DNA from: Acidimicrobiales bacterium
GTDB taxonomy: Bacteria > Actinomycetota > Acidimicrobiia > Acidimicrobiales > Iamiaceae
Assembly (NCBI GenBank): GCA_025463365.1
Contig: JAOBWM010000186.1
Coordinates: 1 to 33,157 of the forward strand
Direction: 5' to 3'
Length of the DNA stretch: 33,157 bases
The stretch's first letter is position 1. Every line of letters begins with the position of its first letter. Shown here piece by piece: positions 21,623 through 29,528 of this stretch. The notes beneath the pieces are model-generated. The model searched no databases. It was not told the DNA's origin and saw only the letters and a list, made by a program, of their open reading frames with translations. The translations under genes and the position numbers were made by a program.

Positions 21623-23475
21623 GCGCCGTCTCGCGCCACCCTGATCGCGAGGGCATCCCGCCCTGGCTGCTCACGTCGCTGCTGCTCTCGGCCGGCTTGG
21701 CATCGGGTCTCGCCGGCCAGATGGCGGCCCGCGGGCGGCTGGATCCGTCGACCGGCTTCTTGGTCGGTGTCTTGGTGACGCCGCTCGCGATCCTCGGTCT
21801 GCCCTCGCTGTCGATCCGGCTCGTGGCCCGAGGCGTGCTGGCGCTGTCGGCGCTGATGCTCGTCCGCTTCGGGATCGCGGTGGGCGGTGTGGGCATCGGC
21901 GGCCAGGCCCTCGTGGCATGGGCCGTCTGTGCCGTGGCCGTGTTCGTCCTGACCGACCGCATCGGCACCGACGCCAATCCGGCGCTGGGCGGCGTCGCCG
22001 CTGGGGCGCGACCGGTCGGGTCCACCCTCCGGTCCGGCGTGCTCATCGCCCTTGCCGTCGTCATCTTCGCGGTCCTGGCGACGCCGACCGTGGCCCGCCA
22101 CGTCGGCCACGACGCCCGGGTCGGGAACGGACCGACCCTCGGCGAGAGCGGCAGCCAGACCGCGCTGCGCGCCGCTCGCTCGCTCGACATGACGACCCGC
22201 CCCGCCCTCACCGACGAGGTCGTCTTCACGGTCGACGCCAACCGGAAGACGTTCTGGCGAGGCGAGACCTTCGACCGCTGGGACGGCCGGAGCTGGACCC
22301 GGTCCGACACCAGCCTGCACCAGCTCGGACTCGGCGATGAACTGACCCACGAGGCCGACGACCTGGGCGCCGGCGGCTCCGACGTGGTGACCCAGACGTT
22401 CCGGATCCAGGTCGACTACGCCAACGTCTTGTATGCGGCGGCATCGGCCTCGTCGGTCGACACGAAGGCGGCGGTGGTCCAGCACCCCGACGGGACCATG
22501 GTCGGTGGGCCGCTCGGGAAGGGCGCGGTCTACACCGTGCGCAGCCAGCGGATCCCCTACTCCGAGAGCCAACTCCGCCGGGCCGACGGCCCGGTCCCGG
22601 CTGCGATCCGGCGCCGGTACGCGTCGCCGCCGGTCGCCACCGACCGGGTGCGGGCGGCAGCCTTGCGCGCCACCCGCGGCGCCACGTCGACCTACGACAA
22701 GATCGTCGCGCTCGAGGCGTGGATGGGCGGTCGCACCCACTACTCGCTGGACGCGCCGCTGGCGCCGAAGGGCGTCGACGTGGTCGACCACTTCCTCTTC
22801 ACGTCCAAGGAAGGCTGGTGCGAGCAGATCGCCTCCAGCCTCGTCGTACTGGCCCGGTCGTCGGGGATCCCTGCCCGTCTCGTGACCGGCTTCGTGCCCG
22901 GTGAGCAGGACTCGATCACCGGGCAGTTCACCGTGCGGGCCCGCGACGCCCACGCGTGGGCCGAGGTGTGGTTCCCCACGATCGGCTGGGTGCCCTTCGA
23001 TCCCACCGCCGACGTTCCGTTCGCCGGCGCCGACAAGCCCAGCGGGACCTGGGCGAACTGGCTGGCCCACCACTGGGCGTACCTCGCCGGTGGCCTGGCC
23101 ATCGCGCTGGTCGCGGCCGGGCCGCTGCGAGCGCTGGTCCGGCGGGGCCGAGCCCGCCGAGCCGCCCGCCCGACGACCTGGATCACCAAGACGGATCGCG
23201 CCTTCGCCCGGCTCGGCGAGCGCGCCGATCGGCCACGCCTGCCCGGTGAGACGGCCACCGCCTTCGGTACCGCGCTCGCCGTGCGGTACCGCGACGAGCG
23301 CCTGGCCGAGGTCGGTCGGTGCCTCGACGACGCCCTGTACGACCCCGACCCGCCGACGGCTGCACGCCAGGCCGCAGCCGACGCCGTGTTGGCCGAGGTG
23401 GCCGCCGCCGACGTGCCTCCGGCGGACGAGCCGGCGCTGCCGGCCCCCCAGCCCGCCGGCGCGCCGACCGGGTAG
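21619..23475 (+). CDS. Membrane-bound transglutaminase-like protein
   Basis: 618 aa from the GTG that overlaps the DUF58 stop. Five hydrophobic segments lie in residues 14-156, a large extracytoplasmic region follows, and a last helix is near 486-504 before a cytoplasmic tail of about 110 residues. The transglutaminase-like catalytic triad is visible: Cys401 in KEGWCEQIASS, His445 in ARDAHAWAEVW, Asp461 in GWVPFDPTAD. The long N-terminal membrane part and position after moxR and DUF58 match the TgpA-type architecture. Such proteins are presumed to act on envelope proteins or peptides; the substrate is not known. Confidence 0.9.
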   Translation: MSAVSRHPDREGIPPWLLTSLLLSAGLASGLAGQMAARGRLDPSTGFLVGVLVTPLAILGLPSLSIRLVARGVLALSALMLVRFGIAVGGVGIGGQALVAWAVCAVAVFVLTDRIGTDANPALGGVAAGARPVGSTLRSGVLIALAVVIFAVLATPTVARHVGHDARVGNGPTLGESGSQTALRAARSLDMTTRPALTDEVVFTVDANRKTFWRGETFDRWDGRSWTRSDTSLHQLGLGDELTHEADDLGAGGSDVVTQTFRIQVDYANVLYAAASASSVDTKAAVVQHPDGTMVGGPLGKGAVYTVRSQRIPYSESQLRRADGPVPAAIRRRYASPPVATDRVRAAALRATRGATSTYDKIVALEAWMGGRTHYSLDAPLAPKGVDVVDHFLFTSKEGWCEQIASSLVVLARSSGIPARLVTGFVPGEQDSITGQFTVRARDAHAWAEVWFPTIGWVPFDPTADVPFAGADKPSGTWANWLAHHWAYLAGGLAIALVAAGPLRALVRRGRARRAARPTTWITKTDRAFARLGERADRPRLPGETATAFGTALAVRYRDERLAEVGRCLDDALYDPDPPTAARQAAADAVLAEVAAADVPPADEPALPAPQPAGAPTG

Positions 23476-23476
23476 G

Positions 23477-24496
23477 TCAGTACCCCGGGTTGGGCCGGAA
23501 GAGGTCGAAGCGGCGGCCTTGGTCGTCGGTGCAGGCGGCGTTGCCGCCCGAGGGGTGGTCCTCGACCGACAGCACCTGGCCGCCGAGCTCGACCACGCGT
23601 GCGGCGTAGGAGTCGATCTCGTCGACCCGGAAGTAGATGGTTCCGCCCTGGCCGACCTCGTCGTTCATGGGGGCCAGGCCCATGGGGAAGTGGGTGTTCG
23701 CGATGTGTCCGCCGCCCGGCACGCTCCCGTCGGTGATCTCCCAGTCGAACAGTGCGCCGTAGAACGTGCGGGCTCGGCCGAGGTCGGGGGTGTGCAACGT
23801 GAGGTAGGCCGGCTCGACCGGCTTGCGACCGGTGACCGTCCAGTCCTTGCCGTCGCCTCCTTGCCCCGCCACCGCTGCGGCGGTCTGGGCCCGCGCCGCG
23901 TCGATCGGCTGAGAGAGCATCCAGCGGTGCCCGAACGGGTCTGTGATGGTGGCGTTGCGGTTGCCGTGGCCCTGGTCGGCGGGTTCGCGGTCCGCGTGGG
24001 CACCGGCACCGACCGCTCGGCCGTACGTGTAGTCGACGTCGACGACCTCGAGGTGGAGCGACACCGTGGTGCCGCCTCGATGGGTGGGGCCGATCACGTC
24101 GATCTCGGGGTACTCGTCGGCGAGCATCACGCGGGCCGTGCCGATGGCGAGCTCGGCATGGCCGATGCGGCCATCGTCGCCGGCGAAGCGCAGCGTCTCG
24201 ATGGCGCCGAACACGTCGCGATACCAATCGATGGCAGCGGCGGCACCGTCGACGGCGAGGTAGGGCGTGAGCGCCGAGGTGGCGCTCGGGTGGTCGGTGG
24301 TGGGCACGTCGGTGTTGGACGCGTCGGTGGTGGACATGGTGGCCTCCGTGGTGGTGTGTCGGGCGGCGGGTGCAGGGGTGTTCGGACCGAGGGCGGCTTC
24401 GAGGCGGGCCCGGAGCTCGCCGGCGAACGCGGGTCGCGGGGCAAGGGGGGCGGCCGGCAGGCGCAGGTCCATGAAGGGATCGGTGGGATCAGGCAT
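23477..24496 (-). CDS. Double-VOC (glyoxalase-fold) protein coupled to an ECF sigma gene
   Basis: 339 aa. The start ATG lies inside the sigma gene end (ATGCCTGA, 8-nt overlap), which supports it over the internal ATG at 24337. The N-terminal about 55 residues are unlike VOC domains: PFMDLRLPAAPLAPRPAFAGELRARLEAAL, resembling a short helical segment seen in proteins encoded next to ECF sigma factors, then a Thr/Pro-rich linker. VOC module 1 covers about 75-195 (LTPYLAVDGAAAAIDWYRDVFGA, ITDPFGHRWMLSQP). Module 2 covers about 220-339 (YLTLHTPDLGRARTFYGALFDWEI, DDQGRRFDLFRP). Enzyme or ligand-binding activity unknown; it may sense a signal for the sigma factor, by inference from coupling. Confidence 0.82.
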   Translation of the reverse strand: MPDPTDPFMDLRLPAAPLAPRPAFAGELRARLEAALGPNTPAPAARHTTTEATMSTTDASNTDVPTTDHPSATSALTPYLAVDGAAAAIDWYRDVFGAIETLRFAGDDGRIGHAELAIGTARVMLADEYPEIDVIGPTHRGGTTVSLHLEVVDVDYTYGRAVGAGAHADREPADQGHGNRNATITDPFGHRWMLSQPIDAARAQTAAAVAGQGGDGKDWTVTGRKPVEPAYLTLHTPDLGRARTFYGALFDWEITDGSVPGGGHIANTHFPMGLAPMNDEVGQGGTIYFRVDEIDSYAARVVELGGQVLSVEDHPSGGNAACTDDQGRRFDLFRPNPGY

Positions 24497-25046
24497 CGAC
24501 GGTCCCTCCTTGGTCGGTCTCGTAGGCGGTGCGGAACGCGCGCCGGGCTCGCACGAGCAGCGCCTCGGTGGCGTGCAGGGTGCGGTCGAGGGCCATGGCG
24601 ACCTCGGCCACCGCCAAGCCGTCGAGGTAGCGCAAGGTGAGGGCGCTGCGGTGGTGGGGGCCGAGGCCGGCGAGGACCTCGCGGGCGTGGGCGATCTCGA
24701 GCCGGACGGTCCACGGATCGTCGACGGTCTCGGTCAGGTCGGCCACCGCGCTGAGCCGCCGTTCCTCGCGGCCCTGGCGTCGCCAGTGGTCCACGAGCTT
24801 GTGGCGCGCGACGCCGATCAGCCACGCGGTGGTTGGCTCGCGCAACGTGCCGCGCCCGATGGCGTCGACCGCGGCGAGGTAGGTCTCCGACGTGAGATCC
24901 TCGGCCACGGCCGGCACGCCGACCCGGGCCACGAGGTAGCCGTAGACCTGCGGCAGCGACCGGTCGTAGGCCGAGAGCAGGGCCGCACCGGCGGCGCCCG
25001 GGTCGCCGGCGCCCCTGGTGGGCCGGGGGGTGGCCGTCGGGCTCAC
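24489..25046 (-). CDS. ECF-type RNA polymerase sigma factor
   Basis: 185 aa. The GTG at 25046 has GGAGG six nt upstream; an ATG at 25091 would add 15 residues and lacks a better site. Sigma-2 region: YDRSLPQVYGYLVARVG, AEDLTSETYLAAV, TAWLIGVARHKLVDHWRR. Sigma-4 region: LGPHHRSALTLRYLDGLAVA, EVAMALDRTLHATEALLVRARRAF. No C-terminal extension and no anti-sigma gene nearby. The overlapping partner is a VOC protein instead, an arrangement akin to ECF groups whose neighbours are DGPF/YCII or VOC-like proteins. A GGAAC-N16-CGTC promoter upstream suggests autoregulation. Confidence 0.88.
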   Translation of the reverse strand: MSPTATPRPTRGAGDPGAAGAALLSAYDRSLPQVYGYLVARVGVPAVAEDLTSETYLAAVDAIGRGTLREPTTAWLIGVARHKLVDHWRRQGREERRLSAVADLTETVDDPWTVRLEIAHAREVLAGLGPHHRSALTLRYLDGLAVAEVAMALDRTLHATEALLVRARRAFRTAYETDQGGTVDA

Positions 25047-25112
25047 CGCCTCCCTCCCCGTCCTGCGCCGCGTCGTCCCATACCCCTCCATCGTCCCTCG
25101 GATCCCACCTCC

Positions 25113-25137
25113 GACGCCCCGAACCCGAGAATGTTCC
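25113..25137 (-). promoter_or_regulatory. ECF-type promoter (GGAAC-N16-CGTC) upstream of the sigma gene
   Basis: On the minus strand GGAAC (25133-25137) and CGTC (25113-25116) are separated by 16 nt, the classic ECF -35/-10 arrangement. A transcript would start near 25107, giving a leader of about 60 nt to the GTG start. It indicates the sigma factor probably transcribes its own gene. Confidence 0.6.
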
Positions 25138-25206
25138 GGATGGGTCCGATCGAGCGGCGTTGAGGCGTGGCTAGGGTCGGCCGGTCCTGATCAGCCGGAG
25201 GTGGCC

Positions 25207-25947
25207 GTGACCGTGCACGTGGAGACCCGAGGCGCCGACGAGGCGATCAGCATCGTGACGCTCGACCGGCCCGAGCGGCGCAACGCCCTCGACCACGCCA
25301 CCCTCGGCGAGCTCACCGACGTGTTGGCCCAGGTCAGCGCCCGTCCGACTCGGGTGCTGGTGCTCACCGGTTCGGGCGGCCACTTCTGCGCCGGCGCCGA
25401 CCTCACGGGCGTGGAGGATGCCTCGTTCGCCACGTTGCTCCAGGGCGTGCTCGACCGCCTGCGGGACGTCGCGTTCCCCACCATCGCCGCCATCGAGGGC
25501 GCCGCGCTCGGAGCCGGCAGCCAGCTCGCGGTGGCGTGCGACCTGCGGGTGGCCACGGCCGGCGCCAGCTTCGGCATCCCGGCCGCCAAGCTCGGGCTGA
25601 TGGTCAACCACTGGACCGTGCAGCGGGTGGCATCCCTCGCCGGCCAGAGCACCGCTCGGGCCATGCTCCTCACCGCCGAGGTGGTCCGCGGTGACGCCGC
25701 CTTGCGGATGGGTCTGGTCAACCGGGAGGGAGCGCTGCCCGAGGCGCTCGAGTGGGCCGATCAGATCGCCACCCTCGCCCCGCTCACCATCGCGGGCCAC
25801 AAGCTCATGTTGAACCGGCTCGAAGCGGCGCCGGCCGACGATCCCGACGTGGCGTCGGCGTTCGCTCGGGCATGGGAGAGCGCCGACTTCGCCGAGGGCA
25901 TCGACGCCTTCCGCAGCCGGCGCACGCCGACGTTCAGGGGCCAGTAG
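25207..25947 (+). CDS. Crotonase-family protein lacking both catalytic glutamates
   Basis: 246 aa from the GTG preceded by GGAGG at a 5-nt gap; an upstream in-frame GTG at 25201 lies within that site. Crotonase features: TLDRPERRNALDHATL, FCAGADLTGVEDASF, AIEGAALGAGSQLAVACDLRV, and FGIPAAKLGL. The two catalytic Glu positions of hydratases are Gln (GSQL) and Ala (IPAAKL), so classical enoyl-CoA hydration is unlikely. Another CoA-dependent reaction or a binding role is possible. The 3' end overlaps the convergent fabZ stop by 14 nt. A TAGGGT -10-like element is at 25172-25177. Confidence 0.85.
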   Translation: MTVHVETRGADEAISIVTLDRPERRNALDHATLGELTDVLAQVSARPTRVLVLTGSGGHFCAGADLTGVEDASFATLLQGVLDRLRDVAFPTIAAIEGAALGAGSQLAVACDLRVATAGASFGIPAAKLGLMVNHWTVQRVASLAGQSTARAMLLTAEVVRGDAALRMGLVNREGALPEALEWADQIATLAPLTIAGHKLMLNRLEAAPADDPDVASAFARAWESADFAEGIDAFRSRRTPTFRGQ

Positions 25948-26365
25948 GGGCGTCGACCACCACGAACAAGAGGCGGGCGACGCAGGTCTCCTCGTCCTCC
26001 ACGGTGGCCCGGCCGCGGCCCCAGCCCCCGCGCCGGCTGAGCCGCTCGATCTCGAGGTCGAGGCGGATCTCGTCGCCCGGTCGCACGGTCCGCCGGAACC
26101 GGACCTCCTCGACGCCCCCGAACAGCGGGAGCCGCCCCGCGTGGTCGGGATGGCTCAGCAGGGCGACCGCCCCGGCCTGGGCCAGTGCTTCGAGCTGGAG
26201 CACGCCCGGCACGACGGGGTTGCCGGGGAAGTGGCCCGCGAGCCACGGCTCCTCGCCGGTGATGCGCCAGCGTGCCGACACCGATCGGCCCGGATCGCAC
26301 CGGTCGACGTGGTCGAGGAAGCGGAACGGCGGGCGGTGGGGGATTCGGTCCAGAAGTTCGTCCAC
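25934..26365 (-). CDS. fabZ: 3-hydroxyacyl-ACP dehydratase FabZ-like
   Basis: 143 aa hot-dog-fold dehydratase removing water from 3-hydroxyacyl-ACP in the elongation cycle. GTG start gives MDELLDRIPHRPPFRFLDHV. The catalytic segment AGHFPGNPVVPGVLQLEALAQAGA carries the His of GHFPG and the Glu of LEALAQ typical of FabZ. RFRRTVRPGDEIRLDLEI matches the conserved C-terminal strand. Divergent from fabD with a 150-nt gap containing two palindromes, so both directions may be controlled together. It supplies the dehydration step absent from the fabD operon. No clear Shine-Dalgarno. Confidence 0.85.
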   Translation of the reverse strand: MDELLDRIPHRPPFRFLDHVDRCDPGRSVSARWRITGEEPWLAGHFPGNPVVPGVLQLEALAQAGAVALLSHPDHAGRLPLFGGVEEVRFRRTVRPGDEIRLDLEIERLSRRGGWGRGRATVEDEETCVARLLFVVVDAPTGP

Positions 26366-26406
26366 GGGTTGATCGGACCGCCGGCTCGACGTCGTGGTGA
26401 CACGTG

Positions 26407-26431
26407 ATCGAGACGAATCGGCAATCTCGAT
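26407..26431. promoter_or_regulatory. Inverted repeat ATCGAGA-N11-TCTCGAT in fabZ-fabD intergenic region
   Basis: Perfect 7-bp arms at 26407-26413 and 26425-26431, upstream of fabZ (about 42 nt from its GTG). Could be an operator; no regulator recognised. Confidence 0.45.
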
Positions 26432-26444
26432 GAAACGAACGCGG

Positions 26445-26459
26445 CAGACACTGTGTCTG
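26445..26459. promoter_or_regulatory. 15-bp palindrome CAGACAC-T-GTGTCTG upstream of fabD
   Basis: Perfect 7-bp arms around a single base, 56 nt before the fabD start. This compact symmetry fits a TetR- or GntR-family operator. It is placed to control the whole fatty-acid operon; the binding protein is unknown. Confidence 0.55.
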
Positions 26460-26515
26460 AACCATCGACCGCCCACCCCCCGCCGCGGTCGACCCCCAAC
26501 CTGAGGAGCACCGGC

Positions 26516-27430
26516 GTGAGCATCGCCGTCGCCTTCCCGGGTCAGGGTGCCCAAGCCCCTGGCTTCGGCGCGTCCTGGCTCGAACATCCCGCATGGTCCG
26601 TGGTCATCGAGGCCGAGCGCGCCACCGACCTCCCGCTCGCGCACCTGCTGCTCGACGCGACCCCTGACGAGCTCGCCGACACGCGGGCGAGCCAGCTGTC
26701 GGTCCTGGTCGGCTCGCTGGTGGCCTGGCAGGCCTTCCGGGCCGAGCTGGACGAGCCGGTGGTGGCGATGACCGGGCACTCGCTCGGCCAGATCACCGCG
26801 CTGATCGCATCGGGGGCGGTGGACCTCGAGGCAGGGATCCGGCTTGCCGCCGCCCGTGCTGAGGCGACGGCAACGGCCCAGCGCGAGCGAGCTGGCGGCA
26901 TGGTCGCCCTGCTCGGGGCAGATGAGGAGCTGGCCGTCCGTGCGTGCGACGCCGCGCCCGGCCGGGCATGGGTGGCCAACCTCAACGGCGGCGGCCAGGT
27001 CGTGGTCGGCGGGGAGGTGGACGCCCTGGACGACGTCGCCGACCGAGCCTTGGAGCTGGGCGCCCGCCGGGCCCGGCGCCTGGCCGTGGGCGGTGCGTTC
27101 CACACGCCGCTCATGGCTCCCGCCGCCCGCGCCATCGGCCCCGCGTTGGATCGGACGCCGTTCACCGCCCCGAGCCTCCCGGTGGTCACGAACCACGACG
27201 CCGAACCGGTGACGTCGGACGCCGGGTGGCCCGACCGGTTGCAGACCCACCTCGTGTCGCCCGTCCGCTGGGGCGAGGTCGTCGCCACGCTCGCCCGGCT
27301 GGGCGCCCGGACGGTCGTGGAGGTCGGCCCGGGCACGACGCTGACGGGACTGGTCCGCCGGATCGACCCCGAGCTCGCCGTCGCTCAGGTCGCGACACCC
27401 GACGACCTGCCGATCGGGGCGTCCCGGTGA
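26516..27430 (+). CDS. fabD: Malonyl-CoA:ACP transacylase FabD
   Basis: 304 aa. The GTG is chosen because GAGGAG ends 7 nt upstream and translation starts MSIAVAFPGQGAQ; an in-frame GTG at 26453 would lie inside the palindrome. The enzyme transfers malonyl from CoA to ACP. GQGAQ (near residue 10), nucleophile Ser in GHSLGQ, and His in GAFHTPLMAPA are all present; the residue after GHSLG is Gln where Glu is usual. VSPVRWGEVVATLA and VEVGPGTTLTGLVRR complete the acyltransferase fold. First gene of the plus-strand operon; stop overlaps the fabH GTG (GTGA). Confidence 0.93.
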   Translation: MSIAVAFPGQGAQAPGFGASWLEHPAWSVVIEAERATDLPLAHLLLDATPDELADTRASQLSVLVGSLVAWQAFRAELDEPVVAMTGHSLGQITALIASGAVDLEAGIRLAAARAEATATAQRERAGGMVALLGADEELAVRACDAAPGRAWVANLNGGGQVVVGGEVDALDDVADRALELGARRARRLAVGGAFHTPLMAPAARAIGPALDRTPFTAPSLPVVTNHDAEPVTSDAGWPDRLQTHLVSPVRWGEVVATLARLGARTVVEVGPGTTLTGLVRRIDPELAVAQVATPDDLPIGASR

Positions 27431-28704
27431 GCGCCGTGGTCGAGGCCGGCCCCGACGGTGACGGCATCCGCCTCGACGTCCGGATGGTCGTCGCTCCGTG
27501 TGCGGGCATCTTCCGCCCGGCGCCCGCGGGCGACGTCACGACCGAAGCCGAGCTCGTCGTGGCGGGCACGGTGCTGGGTTGGGTCGAAGGCCCCGGCATG
27601 CAGGCGGAGGTCGCGAGCTTCTGCCGTGGGTTCCTCGTGCGGATGCTCGCCCAGCCGGGCGAGCGGGTGCGGGCCGGCCAGCCGCTGGCCTGGGTCCATC
27701 CCGCCGACGCCGTCGTCCCGCGGGCCGTCGCCCCGGATCCGCTGCGGCTCCGACCGACGCTCCCGGCTCGGTTCCTGGGCATCGGCGGCCATGTCCCCGA
27801 TCGTCGGCTCACGAACGACGACCTGGCCCAGGAGCTCGACACGACGGACTCCTGGATCGTGGAGCGGACCGGCATCCATGCTCGGCGGGTCGCCGGCCCC
27901 ACCGACACGACCACCGAGCTGGCGGCATGCGCCGCTCGGCGGGCCTTGGCGGACGCCGACCTGGACGCCGACCAGGTCGATCTCGTCGTCGTGGCCACCG
28001 CGACGCCGGACTCGGCGTGCCCTTCCACCGCCTCTCGGGTGGCGGCTGCGCTCGGGATCCAAGCCGGCGGCTTCGACCTCAACGCCGCCTGCTGCGGGTT
28101 CGTCCACGCGCTGCACACGGCCATCGCCTTGGCGTCGGACGGGTCGGTCTCGACGGTGCTGGTGATCGGCGTCGATCGGTTCACGACGCTCGTGGATCCG
28201 GCCGATCGCAACACCGCCGTGCTGTTCGGCGACGGCGCCGGCGCGGTGGTCGTCGGCTCGACCACGGGGACGCCGGGCGGCTGCGGGATCCTCGGAAGCG
28301 AACTCGGCGGCTCGCCCGCGCCGCGTGTGCTCGAGGTTCCGCCGGGCGCACCGCACCTGCGCATGGACGGCCCCGAGCTCTACCGGCGGGCGACCCGCGC
28401 CCTCGCGGCATCGGGCCGCGGGGCCCTAGAGGTGGCCGGTGCCTCGCCCTCCGACGTGGACCTGTGGATCCCACACCAGGCGAACGCGCGGATCATCTCG
28501 GCCGCCGCCGAGCGCCTCGGCATCGAGGAGGGCCGGGTGGTGGTCGACGTGGCCGAGCGGGCGAACACGTCCGCGGCCTCGGTCCCGCTCGCGCTCGCCT
28601 CCGCCCGGGCCGACGGCCGCCTGGTCGACGGGGCGATCATCTTGCTGAGCGCGGTCGGCGCCGGCCTGGACTGGACGAGCCTCCTGCTGCGGTGGGGCCG
28701 GTGA
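27427..28704 (+). CDS. fabH: FabH (3-oxoacyl-ACP synthase III) fused to an N-terminal biotin-carrier-like domain lacking the lysine
   Basis: 425 aa, about 100 longer than normal FabH. Residues 18-92 resemble a biotinyl/BCCP domain: VVAPCAGIFRPAP matches AccB's SPMVGTFYRTP, then VLGWVEGPGMQAEV, and GERVRAGQPLAWVHP. The AMKM motif is G-P-G-M, so biotin lysine is Gly57 and the domain contains no lysine at all. A Pro-rich linker leads to FabH from about residue 115 (FLGIGGHVPDRRLTNDDL). Catalytic Cys222 (NAACCGF), His (WIPHQANARI) and Asn (ERANTSAAS) are intact. Condenses acyl-CoA with malonyl-ACP to start chains. Overlaps fabD and fabG by 4 nt each. The domain may dock carboxylase or ACP; inferred. 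Confidence 0.9.
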   Translation: MSAVVEAGPDGDGIRLDVRMVVAPCAGIFRPAPAGDVTTEAELVVAGTVLGWVEGPGMQAEVASFCRGFLVRMLAQPGERVRAGQPLAWVHPADAVVPRAVAPDPLRLRPTLPARFLGIGGHVPDRRLTNDDLAQELDTTDSWIVERTGIHARRVAGPTDTTTELAACAARRALADADLDADQVDLVVVATATPDSACPSTASRVAAALGIQAGGFDLNAACCGFVHALHTAIALASDGSVSTVLVIGVDRFTTLVDPADRNTAVLFGDGAGAVVVGSTTGTPGGCGILGSELGGSPAPRVLEVPPGAPHLRMDGPELYRRATRALAASGRGALEVAGASPSDVDLWIPHQANARIISAAAERLGIEEGRVVVDVAERANTSAASVPLALASARADGRLVDGAIILLSAVGAGLDWTSLLLRWGR

Positions 28705-29450
28705 CCGCCGACGGTCGGGTGGCGCTCGTCACCGGCGCTTCCGGTGGCATCGGTGCTGCCGTGGTCCGTGGCCTGGCCGCGGCCGGCAATCCGGTGGCCG
28801 TCCTCTACCGGACCGGGGCCGAGCCGGCCCGGCAGCTGGTCGACGAGGTGTGCGCCGCCGGAGGCCAGGCGATCGCGGTGGCGGCCGACGTCACCGACCG
28901 GGCGGCGGTCGATGCCGCCGTCGACGAGGTCGAATCCCGGCTCGGCGCCGTGGCCATCGCCGTGAACAACGCGGGCTGCACCGCCGACGGGCTGGTGCTG
29001 CGCATGACCGAGGACCAGTGGCGCCGCCCGCTCGACACCGGGCTCGACGGGACGTTCCACGTGGTCCGCCGGGTGGCGCCCGCCATGGCCCGGGCCCGAT
29101 GGGGCCGGGTCGTCAACGTCTCCTCCGTGGTGGCGCTCAGTGGGTCGGCGGGCCAGGTCAACTACGCCACGGCCAAGGCCGGTCTCGTCGGGCTCACCCG
29201 GTCGTTGGCCCGCGAGCTCGCGTCCCGTCAGGTGACCGCAAACGTCGTCGCCCCGGGCCCGATCGACACCGCGATGCTCGACGCCACCGGCCCGGAACGC
29301 CGCGACGAGCTGGCGGCGACCGTGCCGCTCGGCCGCGTGGGCCGCCCCGAGGAGGTCGCGGCCGTCATCACGTTCCTCTGCAGCGAGGCGGCGTCCTACG
29401 TCACCGGCGCGGTCGTGCCCGTCGACGGCGGCCTCGGCATGGGCCACTGA
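28701..29450 (+). CDS. fabG: 3-oxoacyl-ACP reductase FabG
   Basis: 249 aa short-chain dehydrogenase that reduces 3-oxoacyl-ACP with NADPH. The GTG overlaps the fabH stop. Motifs: TGASGGIG cofactor loop (residues 11-18), NNAG, catalytic Ser in NVSSVVALSGS, Tyr-x3-Lys in NYATAKAG, and PGPIDTAML. C-terminal YVTGAVVPVDGGLGMGH is standard for FabG. Third gene of the fabD operon; 78 nt separate it from acpP, the largest gap in the operon. Confidence 0.92.
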   Translation: MTADGRVALVTGASGGIGAAVVRGLAAAGNPVAVLYRTGAEPARQLVDEVCAAGGQAIAVAADVTDRAAVDAAVDEVESRLGAVAIAVNNAGCTADGLVLRMTEDQWRRPLDTGLDGTFHVVRRVAPAMARARWGRVVNVSSVVALSGSAGQVNYATAKAGLVGLTRSLARELASRQVTANVVAPGPIDTAMLDATGPERRDELAATVPLGRVGRPEEVAAVITFLCSEAASYVTGAVVPVDGGLGMGH

Positions 29451-29528
29451 CCACCTCCGCCCCTCATCCACCCCACACCCCGATCCCACCCACCCCGCAA
29501 GCCGAACATCCGACAAGGAGCACTGACC

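Noticed and set aside
26453-26515. Upstream GTG start for fabD
   Set aside because: It lies inside the palindrome and encodes a Pro/Ser-rich extension; the GTG at 26516 has GAGGAG and the family's normal start.
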